Assembly (NCBI GenBank): GCA_003864495.1
Contig: ML133386.1
Coordinates: forward strand, 1,976,943-2,040,942
DNA from: Nemopilema nomurai
Taxonomy: Eukaryota > Cnidaria > Scyphozoa > Rhizostomeae > Rhizostomatidae
Direction of reading: 5' to 3'
Length of the DNA stretch: 64,000 nucleotides
Shown: piece by piece, positions 43,761 to 54,231 of the stretch
Numbering within the stretch: the stretch's first letter is position 1
Layout of the letters: each line of letters opens with the position of its first letter
Notes under the pieces: generated by a model
Databases searched by the model: none
Told to the model about the DNA's origin: nothing
What the model saw: the letters and a program-made list of their open reading frames with translations, nothing else
Translations under genes and position numbers: made by a program

Positions 43761-46700
43761 AACCTTGGTTTTAGGCCCAGAAAACATTAGTCACTCGCAT
43801 CCAATTCAAGCTTTGAATTCCACTTGGAATGGCTTAGGGCATGTCTACTAGTCCTAATTAGAACTTTTATGATAGTTAAAGCTGAAATTATGATGCAAAA
43901 TTTTCCACCAAAAATTACCACTTTTGCAAGGCTTTAACCTTGGTTTTAGGCCCAGAAAACATTAGTCACTGGCATCCAGATTCGAGCTTTGAATTCCACT
44001 TGGAATGGCTTAGGGCATGTCTACTAGTCCTAATTAGAACGTTTATGATAGTTAAAGCTGAAATCTTGATGCAAAATTTTCCACCAAAAATTAACCACTT
44101 TTGCAAGGCTATAACCTTGGTTTTAGGCCCAGAAAACATTAGTCACTGGCATCCAAATTCAAGCTTTGAATTCCACTTGGAATGGCTTAGGGCATGTCTA
44201 CTAGTCCTAATTAGAACGTTTATGCAAAATAAAGCTGGAATTTCGATACAAAAATTTCAATCAAAAATGACCACTTTTGCAAGGCTTTAACCTTGGTTTT
44301 AGGCCAAGAAAACATTAGTCACTGGCATCCAATTCAAGCTTTGAATTCCACTTGGAATGGCTTAGGGCATGTCTACTAGTCCTATAGAACGTTTATGATA
44401 GTTAAAGCTGAAATCTCGATGCAAAATTTTCCACCAAAAATGGCTACTTTTGCAAGGCTATAACCTTGGTTTTAGGCCCAGAAAACATTAGTCACTGGCA
44501 TCCAATTCAGCTTTGAATTCCACTTGGAATGGCTTAGGGCATGTCTACTAGTCCTAATTAGAACGTTTATGATAGTTAAAGCTGAAATCTCGATGCAAAA
44601 TTTTCCACCAAAAAACCACTTTTGCAAGGCTATAACCTTGGTTTTAGGCCCAGAAAACATTAGTCACTCGCATCCAATTCAAGCTTTGAATTCCACTTGG
44701 AATGGCTTAGGGCATGTCTACTAGTCCTAATTAGAACTTTTATGATAGTTAAAGCTGAAATTATGATGCAAAATTTTCCACCAAAAATAACCACTTTTGC
44801 AAGGCTATAACCTTGGTTTTAGGCCCAGAAAACATTAGTCACTCGCATCCAATTCAAGCTTTGAATTCCACTTGGAATGGCTTAGGGCATGTCTACTAGT
44901 CCTAATTAGAACGTTTATGATAGTTAAAGCTGAAATCGATGCAAAATTTTCCACCAAAAATACCACTTTTGCAAGGCTATAACCTTGGTTTTAGGCCCAG
45001 AAAACATTAGTCACTGGCATCCAAATTCAAGCTTTGAATTCCACTTGGAATGGCTTAGGGTATGTCTACTAGTCCGAATTAGAATGTTTATGCAAAATAA
45101 AGCTGGAATTTCGATACAAAAATTTCAATCAAAAATGACCACTTTTGCAAGGCTTAACCTTGGTTTTAGGCCAGAAAACATTAGTCACTGGCATCCAATT
45201 CAAGCTTTGAATTCCACTTGGAATGGCTTAGGGCATGTCTACTAGTCCTAATAAGAACGTTTATGATAGTTAAAGCTGAAATCTCGATGCAAAATTTTCC
45301 ACCAAAAATTACCACTTTTGCAAGGCTTTAACCTTGGTTTTAGGCCCAGAAAACATTAGTAACTGGCATCCAGATTCGAGCTTTGAATTCCACTTGGAAT
45401 GGCTTAGGGCATGTCTACTAGTCCTAATTAGAACGTTTATGATAGTTAAAGCTGAAATCTTGATGCAAAATTTTCCACCAAAAATTACCACTTTTGCAAG
45501 GCTATAACCTTGGTTTTAGGCCCAGAAAACATTAGTCACTGGCATCCAAATTCAAGCTTTGAATTCCACTTGGAATGGCTTAGGGCATGTCTACTAGTCC
45601 TAATTAGAATGTTTATGCAAAATAAAGCTGGAATTTCGATACAAAAATTTCCATCAAAAATGACCACTTTTGCAAGGCTTTAACCTTGGTTTTAGGCCCA
45701 GAAAACATTAGTCACTGGCATCCAAATTCAAGCTTTGAATTCCACTTGGAATGGCTTAGGGCATGTCTACTAGTCCTTATTAGAAAGTTTATGATAGTTA
45801 AAGCTGAAATCTCGATGCAAAATTTTCCACCAAAAATGACTACTTTTGCAAGGCTATAACCTTGGTTTTAGGCCCAGAAAACATTAGTCTCTCGCATCCA
45901 ATTCAAGCTTTGAATTCCACTTGGAATGGCTTAGGGCATGTCTACTAGTCCTAATTAGAACTTTTATGATAGTTAAAGCTGAAATCTCGATGCAAAATTT
46001 TCCACCAAAAAATAACCACTTTTGCAAGGCTATAACCTTGGTTTTAGGCCCAGAAAACATTAGTCACTCGCATCCAATTCAAGCTTTGAATTCCACTTGG
46101 AATGGCTTAGGGCATGTCTACTAGTCCTAATTAGAACGTTTATGAAGTTAAAGCTGAAATTCGATGCAAAATTTTCCACCAAAAATACCACTTTTGCAAG
46201 GCTATAACCTTGGTTTTAGGCCCAGAAAACATTAGTCACTCGCATCCAATTCAAGCTTTGAATTCCACTTGGAATGGCTTAGGGCATGTCTACTAGTCCT
46301 AATTAGAACGTTTATGATAGTTAAAGCTGAAATCTCGATGCAAAATTTTCCACCAAAAATTACCACTTTTGCAAGGCTATAACCTTGGTTTTAGGCCCAG
46401 AAAACATTAGTCACTGGCATCCAATTCAAGCTTTGAATTCCACTTGGAATGGCTTAGGGCATGTCTACTAGTCCTAATTAGAACGTTTATGCAAAATAAA
46501 GCTGGAATTTCGATACAAAATTTTCTACCAAAAATGACCACTTTTGCAAGGCTATAACCTTGGTTTTAGGCCCAGAAAACATTAGTCACTCGCATCCAAT
46601 TCAAGCTTTGAATTCCACTTGGAATGGCTTAGGGCATGTCTACTAGTCCTAATTAGAACTTTTATGATAGTTAAAGCTGAAATCTCGATGCAAAATTTTC

Positions 46701-49700
46701 CACCAAAAAATAACCACTTTTGCAAGGCTATAACCTTGGTTTTAGGCCCAGAAAACATTAGTCACTCGCATCCAATTCAAGCTTTGAATTCCACTTGGAA
46801 TGGCTTAGGGCATGTCTACTAGTCCTAATTAGAACGTTTATGATAGTTAAAGCTGAAATTCGATGCAAAATTTTCCACCAAAATTACCACTTTTGCAAGG
46901 CTATAACCTTGGTTTTAGGCCCAGAAAACATTAGTCACTCGCATCCAATTCAAGCTTTGAATTCCACTTGGAATGGCTTAGGCATGTCTACTAGTCCTAA
47001 TTAGAACGTTTATGCAAGTAAAGCTGAATTCGATGCAAAATTTTCCACCAAAAACCACTTTTGCAAGGCTATAACCTTGGTTTTAGGCCCAGAAAACATT
47101 AGTCACTCGCATCCAATTCAAGCTTTGAATTCCACTTGGAATGGCTTAGGGCATGTCTACTAGTCCTAATTAGAACGTTTATGATAGTTAAAGCTGAAAT
47201 CTCGATGCAAAATTTTCCACCAAAAAATTACCACTTTTGCAAGGCTATAACCTTGGTTTTAGGCCCAGAAAACATTAGTCACTCGCATCCAATTCAAGCT
47301 TTGAATTCCACTTGGAATGGCTTAGGGCATGTCTACTAGTCCTAATTAGAACGTTTATGAAAGTTAAAGCTGAATCTCGATGCAAAATTTTCCACCAAAA
47401 ATTACCACTTTTGCAAGGCTATAACCTTGGTTTTAGGCCCAGAAAACATTAGTCACTCGCATCCAATTCAAGCTTTGAATTCCACTTGGAATGGCTTAGG
47501 GCATGTCTACTAGTCCTAATTAGAACGTTTATGATTGTTAAAGCTGAAATCTTGATGCAAAATTTTCCACCAAAAATTACCACTATTTCAAGGCTATAAC
47601 CTTGGTTTTAGGCCCAGAAAACATTAGTCACTCGCATCCAAATTCGAGCTTTGAATTTCACTTGGAATGGCTTAGGGCATGTCTACTAGTCCTAATTAGA
47701 ACGTTTATGCAAAATAAAGCTGGAATTTCGATACAAAATTTTCCACCAAAAATTACCACTTTTGCAAGGCTATAACCTTGGTTTTAGGCCCAGAAAACAT
47801 TAGTCACTCGCATCCAATTCAAGCTTTGAATTCCACTTGGAATGGCTTAGGGCATGTCTACTAGTCCTAATTAGAACGTTTATGATAGTTAAAGCTGAAA
47901 TCTCGATGCAAAATTTTCCACCAAAAATTACCACTTTTGCAAGGCTATAACCTTGGTTTTAGGCCCAGAAAACATTAGTCACTCGCATCCAATTCAGCTT
48001 TGAATTCCACTTGGAATGGCTTAGGGCATGTCTACTAGTCCTAATTAGAACGTTTATGATAGTTAAAGCTGAAATCTTGATGCAAAATTTTCCACCAAAA
48101 ATTACCACTTTTGCAAGGCTATAACCTTGGTTTTAGGCCCAGAAAACATTAGTCACTGGCATCCAAATTCAAGCTTTGAATTCCACTTGGAATGGCTTAG
48201 GGCATGTCTACTAGTCCTAATTAGAACGTTTATGCAAGTTAAAGCTGGAATTTCGATGCAAAATTTTCCACCAAAAATGACCACTTTTGCAAGGCTATAA
48301 CCTTGGTTTTAGGCCCAGAAAACATTAGTCACTCGCATCCAATTCAAGCTTTGAATTCCACTTGGAATGGCTTAGGGCATGTCTACTAGTCCTAATTAGA
48401 ACGTTTATGATAGTTAAAGCTGAAATCTCGATGCAAAATTTTCCACCAAAAATTACCACTTTTGCAAGGCTATAACCTTGGTTTTAGGCCCAGAAAACAT
48501 AAGTCACTGGCATCCAATGTCAAGCTTTGAATTCCACTTGGAATGGCTTAGGGCATGTCTACTAGTCCTAATTAGAACGTTTATGCAAAATAAAGCTGGA
48601 ATTTCGATACAAAATTTTCTACCAAAAATGACCACTTTTGCAAGGCTATAACCTTGGTTTTAGGCCCAGAAAACATTAGTCACTGGCATCCAATTCAAGC
48701 TTTGAATTCCACTTGGAATGGCTTAGGGCATGTCTACTAGTCCTAATTAGAACGTTTATGCAAAATAAAGCTGGAATTTCGATACAAAATTTCCATCAAA
48801 AATGACCACTTTTGCAAGGCTTTAACCTTGGTTTTAGGCCAAGAAAACATTAGTCACTGGCATCCAAATTCAAGCTTTGAATTCCACTTGGAATGGCTTA
48901 AGGCATGTCTACTAGTCCTAATTAGAACGTTTATGCAAAATAAAGCTGGAATTTCGATACAAATTTCCATCAAAAATGACCACTTTTGCAAGGCTAACCT
49001 TGGTTTTAGGCCAGAAAACATTAGTCACTGGCATCCAATTCAAGCTTTGAATTCCACTTGGAATGGCTTAGGGCATGTCTACTAGTCCTAATTAGAACTT
49101 TTATGATAGTTAAAGCTGAAATCTCGATGCAAAATTTTCCACCAAAAATTACCACTTTTGCAAGGCTATAACCTTGGTTTTAGGCCCAGAAAACATTAGT
49201 CACTGGCATCCAATGTCAAGCTTTGAATTCCACTTGGAATGGCTTAGGGCATGTCTACTAGTCCTAATTAGAACGTTTATGATGGTAAAAGCTGAAATAT
49301 CGATGCAAAATTTCAACCAAAAATTACCACTTTTGCAAGGCTATAACCTTGGTTTTAGGCCCAGAAAACATTAGTCACTGGCATCCAAATTCGAGCTTTG
49401 AATTCCACTTGGAATGGCTTAGGGCATGTCTACTAGTCCTAATTAGAACATTCATGCAAAATAAAGCTGAAATCTCGATGCAAAATTTTCCACCAAAAAA
49501 TAACCACTTTTGCAAGGCTATAACCTTGGTTTTAGGCCCAGAAAACATTAGTCACTCGCATCCAAATTCGAGCTTTGAATTTCACTTGGAATGGCTTAGG
49601 GCATGTCTACTAGTCCTAATTAGAACGTTTATGCAAAATAAAGCTGGAATTTTGATACAAAATTTCCATCAAAAATGACCACTTTTGCAAGGCTTTAACC

Positions 49701-50560
49701 TTGGTTTTAGGCCAAGAAAACATTAGTCACTGGCATCCAATGTCAAGCTTTGAATTCCACTTGGAATGGCTTAGGGCATGTCTACTAGTCCTAATTAGAA
49801 CGTTTATGATAGTTAAAGCTGAAATCTCGATGCAAAATTTTCCACCAAAAATTACCACTTTTGCAAGGCTATAACCTTGGTTTTAGGCCCAGAAATCATT
49901 AGTCACTGGCATCCAAATTCGAGCTTTGAATTCCACTTGGAATGGCTTAGGGCATGTCTACTAGTCCTAATTAGAACGTTTATGCAAAATAAAGCTGGAA
50001 TTTCGATTCAAAATTTCCATCAAAAATGACCACTTTTGCAAGGCTATAACCTTGCTTTTAGGCCCAGAAAACATTAGTCACTGGCATCCAAATTCAAGCT
50101 TTGAATTCCACTTGGAATGGCTTAGGGCATGTCTACTAGTCCGAATTAGAACGTTTATGCAAAATAAAGCTGGAATTTCGATACAAAAATTTCCATCAAA
50201 AATGACCACTTTTGCAAGGCTATAACATTGGTTTTAGGCCCAGAAAACATTAGTCACCGGCATCCAAAATCGAGCTTTTAATTCCTTTTGGAATGGTTTA
50301 GGGCATGTCTACTAGTCCGAATTAGAACGTTTATGCAAAATAAAGCTGGAATTTCGATACAAAAATTTCCATCAACAAATGACCACTTTTGCAAGGCTAT
50401 AACATTGGTTTTAGGCCCAGAAAACATTAGTCACCGGCATCCAAAATCGAGCTTTTAATTCCTTTTGGAATGGTTTAGGGCATGTTCATGGGCTCTAATT
50501 AGAACGTTATTGGTAATGATAGCCTAATTGTCCGTGGCAAACTTTTGTTAGAAAAATGAC

Positions 50561-52003
50561 TTGGTTTTAGGTGAAAATTTAACTGGGTAAAAGCAAAAAA
50601 CGAAGGGTCAAAATCTTTTTGAAAACCATTAAAGGATTTTTTCTTGATTGTTCCTAGTTGATCGGAAATCTTGATAACAATTTGTTACCAAGAAATGACG
50701 TCTGTTTACTTTATTGATAGCTTTATTTGACTCGATGTTTGTTGGAGTCGACTACAAGGAGACCTCTGTTACAAATGACTTCAATCGCTATCGAGTAGTA
50801 AATTCCCCTCGAACGCCCAAAGCAGTAAGGGCTGGTGTTTTTAATGTTTTTATCTAAAAGTCATACATTTAGGTGGCTACAACCTTTTGTTTTGACCACA
50901 AAATGGTCGATCTAGGTACTTAAAACGATCTGGTCAGGCCTATCTGAGGCATGTTGATTTCTAAGTTTTGATTGTATAGAGATTGGATGTCCAAATCTTG
51001 GTGATGAAGTGGTAGAAACAATGAGCTGCTAAGTTTGTTGGAGAAGAAACTGAAGGTAGGATTAGAGGCTGATACAATGCACAATGTGAAAGAACGCGGG
51101 GATAGAAAAAGATGGGTTGAGCGCGTAAACTTTATTGGAGCAACTTTGATTGGTGAGGGAGTTTGCCTGGCCATGCTTCTGGTGATATTCTACTTCTGTG
51201 AATCACCAAATGCTATCTACGACATTTGCACTAGAGCACAACCAATCATCTGGATAACTGCCAGTATATTCCGCCGGTTTCAAGTGGTTATACGAAGCCA
51301 AGTCACGGGTACCTCCTTGAATGCGCTTCCTGAAGAAAACAGGGAGTATCCTTCGGGATAGGGGGAACAAATACCCCCTTAGAATTTCTATAGCTCTCCT
51401 GGCAAAATAATGGATTGTAGCTTGCTCGTATATTTAATTCAAATTGAATTATGTTTAAATTAAATTGTTCTTTGTTGCCGAAAGCTCGGCTTTTCGCCCA
51501 TTTGAAGGGATTCAAAATAGACGGACAGGGCAAACAAGACAACGCTGCATGTTGTCTTTTATACACCGGAGCGCATTATGCGACCTTACGTCAAACATGG
51601 CTTCTGCTTCTTTAAACGTGTAAATCAGGCTTTAAACGCGTCCACTTCGCCGGAAATGCACCCCAATTTTCATTACCGTTGCGCAATTTAATATTATTGA
51701 CAGTGCAATGACGCATCGTGCTGCGAGGCATTCTTTCGACCTTTGACTGGTATTTTTGGAAGAATTCGCGAACAACTGCGACGGTTTTCGCTTTGATTCG
51801 AAAATAAAAGATCTGTTATTTTTAATTCCCCTGGTAGAATAGCCGCAAACAGGTTAGTTGTTCAATACACTACCCTAATGACATTCGAGAATAATTACAG
51901 GTAGGCACGTGAACAAAAGCTTATTCAAACGGAAGCCTGACTGCCGGTGAATCGTAAACAGACATTGCAACTTGGCATTGCACGGCCTGGCCTAACTGAC
52001 AAG
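50561..52003. other. Right flank of the satellite and 5' flank of MFSD12
   Basis: Mixed-composition DNA with no gene recognised. A 108-codon open frame at 51035-51361 lacks an ATG. The last 100 bp includes a CACGTG E-box at 51906 and presumably the promoter of the first MFSD12 first exon. Confidence 0.45.
51906..51911. promoter_or_regulatory. CACGTG E-box before MFSD12 first exon A
   Basis: GGCACGTGAAC lies 98 bp before the ATG at 52004. CACGTGA is a partial match to the MITF/TFE-type site that drives lysosomal and pigment genes in vertebrates (established there). Function here is inferred. Confidence 0.35.
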
Positions 52004-52623
52004 ATGTCGCAGCTGCGCCAGAGGAGTTATGCGGACTTCGTGCAGTTGTCGATTTTGCAGTCGACCCAGGTGCTGGATGTCGACGGGAATGTGACGTGCT
52101 CGAAGTTCAAGCCAGAGGAGAACGGCTCCGTCGCCAGCGAGGTCAACAAACAGCCGCAACAACAGGGCCGCTTGTCGACGTTGGCTCGCTTGAGTTACGG
52201 CGTGGGACATGTGATGAACGATTTGTGCGCCTCGATGTGGTTCACGCACTTGCTCATCTTCTACCAGAAGGTGGTGCAGCTGGAGTCGGTTGGCGCCGGC
52301 GCCTTGCTTCTTATTGGTCAAATCGTCGATGGTCTTGCGACGCCCCTTGTTGGGATCGAGTCTGACCGAAGCACACTGACCAAATATGGCAAACGGAAAG
52401 TCTGGCACCTCGGCGGAAGCATCGCAGTGGCCCTCACCTTCCCGTTCATATTCAACCTCTGCATAGAATGCGAGAACTCGTCGCACTGGGCCCTGTTTAT
52501 CTATTACATTCCATTCGTGGTCATTTTCCAAATTGGTTGGGCGGCAGTCCAGATATCACACCTCTCATTGATTCCTGATCTGGCTCATTCGTGCGACGAA
52601 AAAGTCATACTAAATGCTTTGAG
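52004..52623 (+). CDS. MFSD12: MFSD12 alternative first exon A (transmembrane passes 1-5)
   Basis: Single exon of 206 codons from the ATG at 52004, ending AATGCTTTGAG|GTAAAC with two bases of an arginine codon. After about 64 residues of extra hydrophilic N-terminus it encodes [48 protein letters not shown] and QISHLSLIPDLA, all hallmarks of MFSD12. Exon B at 54232-54704 encodes the same region, with roughly 70% identity by eye and the same splice phase. No second exon of its own is found before exon B. The simplest reading is an alternative first exon spliced to 55125 onward. A truncated tandem duplicate is the alternative. Confidence 0.85.
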
Positions 52624-54231
52624 GTAAACCACTATTCAATTTTTAGCTAAGAAATAATGAATTTTCTTAGTGAAGCATGGTTAAGTACTTAATAAGATAC
52701 AAAGCTTGAATCAGGCCTCAGCGAGGGTGAGGAAGTCTAGCGCATTTTTTAACCCCTTCACAATTTTTTAAACAGGGCCCTTCTCTCCCACCGATCACTG
52801 ATTTTTCTCTCCTCCGTAGCGTCTGCACGCAGATTAGCCACACCCCAGCTTTAAACCTACACCCATGCGAGTAAACGTTACATTTCAATATGATTTTAAG
52901 TATATCCTTCTTGCCATTTCAATATTCAGTTTATGTCTATGATAATCTAAGGTGAGAGGTCATTCCACACTAGCCAAGGCCGGGGGTCATAGGTCAGTCC
53001 AAGCAAATGCTTGCCAAAGGTTCGCGATGAAAGGAGTGATAAGTAATTTTTCCGTAATGTACTGTAGATAAATACGAGTTTGGCATCCATTTTAATTGAA
53101 TCCATTAGAAAAACCAACATACACGAGACGCCTATATATACTAAGGCCCAAATCTAGTAACAGGCAAATTGCGTTTAAAGCCATCATCGGAGCTTCTATA
53201 AAATCTTCTGAATTATTTTGAAGAAATTACAGAAATGATAAAGAGGATATCCTTGTTTCTTGGCAGGGCAATTATTAGTAGAGCATTTATCAGGGCACCT
53301 AAATCTTAACTGGATACACCTGTGTTTACCTTTTTCCTTTGCAACGGGCGGAGCAGCCAATATTCAAAAGACCAGCTCCCCCTGATTACGAACAGTAATT
53401 GGTTTAGTAAAGATGACACCTTGGTTGGCAGCAGAAAAGGTTTTCAATATGTGTTATTCTTGAGATTCTCTTTCCAACTACCCAAATAAATAACAGAACA
53501 TAACATAAAGACAATAAAAAAACTAAGGCCCCCTAGCCACCCCCCCCTTCCCCGTAGAAACACCACTATTCCAGCAAACGAAGCAGCTTCCCTATTTAGA
53601 CGTCAATACCTTTATAATTTAAGTTAAATGTTAAATGTATATATAACCTTTAAAAGTTAAATGAACAAAAGAAAAACTAACATTATTACCATTGTAAAAA
53701 GCGAGATAGATATGAGAATGAGGTTATAGAATTATCCTGTTTACACTTTCTAGGGTGGGAGAGTGGGCATACCCCGGCTGCGTAAGAAATCAAATTTAGT
53801 TCTTGTTTGTTCCCTATCAGATCTAAATAGTTAGATAAATCCTCACGTGATGAAAATGTGAATTTGCGCTGCGTGATCAGTCTGAATTTGCTCACGCGGT
53901 TTGTGCGCGGTTTCTTTTAAATGGTGGTAGCAAATTACAAATATACCGCGAGAAAAGATTGTTGTTTCTCAAAGTTTTCCAACGTTTGTACCCGGAATAA
54001 TGGCTGCCAGAACTCGTGATGACCGTGTGGCGAAACCCTAACCAAAGTTTGATAACTGCTCGAAAACCAGAGGAGATCTCGGGCTAAGGCCAGTGAAAGG
54101 GAATACTGCAATATAAGTGAGAAGTAATACGAGTGAGAAGTTTCTCTCATCGATTTGAAAGGATTGTGTTTTTGCTTAGTGAAATGTGTACCAACTGCAA
54201 ATCTTGATCACCCAAAATAAAGAAGAAAGGC
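52624..54231. other. Region between the two MFSD12 first exons
   Basis: Searched for a copy of the later MFSD12 exons and found none. Holds ordinary AT-rich sequence with a C-rich stretch near 53530-53560 and the E-box at 53843. It should include the promoter of exon B. Confidence 0.5.
53843..53850. promoter_or_regulatory. Palindromic TCACGTGA E-box before MFSD12 first exon B
   Basis: TCACGTGA is a full match to the core of the CLEAR/M-box site bound by MITF/TFEB-type factors. It lies about 380 bp before the ATG at 54232. MFSD12 is lysosomal and melanosomal in vertebrates, so such a site is plausible, but use is unproven. Confidence 0.42.

Larger units (their letters stand above)
38784..50560 (+). 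repeat. Satellite array, 175-177 bp monomer, about 67 copies
   Basis: Head-to-tail copies of one monomer run for 11.8 kb in one orientation. Typical landmarks are CATTAGTCACTGGCATCC, AGCTTTGAATTCCACTTGG, GTCCTAATTAGAACGTTTAT and CCACTTTTGCAAGG. Outer copies (38784-38900 and 50230-50560) are the most diverged and the interior is more uniform, as expected from unequal exchange. Two inverted motifs recur in most monomers: CTAATTAG and ATTCCA-CT-TGGAAT. Monomer length is near that of a nucleosome plus linker, as in many centromeric or heterochromatic satellites, but a centromeric role is not shown. Repeated short open frames are by-products of the repetition. Confidence 0.97.

Noticed and set aside
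38784..50560. Many short open frames with the same peptide (ENISHWHP...), on both strands
   Set aside because: They are by-products of the satellite. Each monomer has stops after the lysine-rich end, indels shift the frame freely, and no start, splice or codon constraint is seen.
38784..50560. Regular repeats suggesting a CRISPR array
   Set aside because: Whole 175-bp units are repeated without unique spacers, and the DNA is clearly animal.
51035..51361. 108-codon open frame with a hydrophobic stretch before MFSD12
   Set aside because: It begins with a non-ATG codon, has no family resemblance and no clear splice links.
51992..52531. 179-codon minus-strand frame opposite MFSD12 exon A
   Set aside because: It is the antisense shadow of a clearly coding exon.
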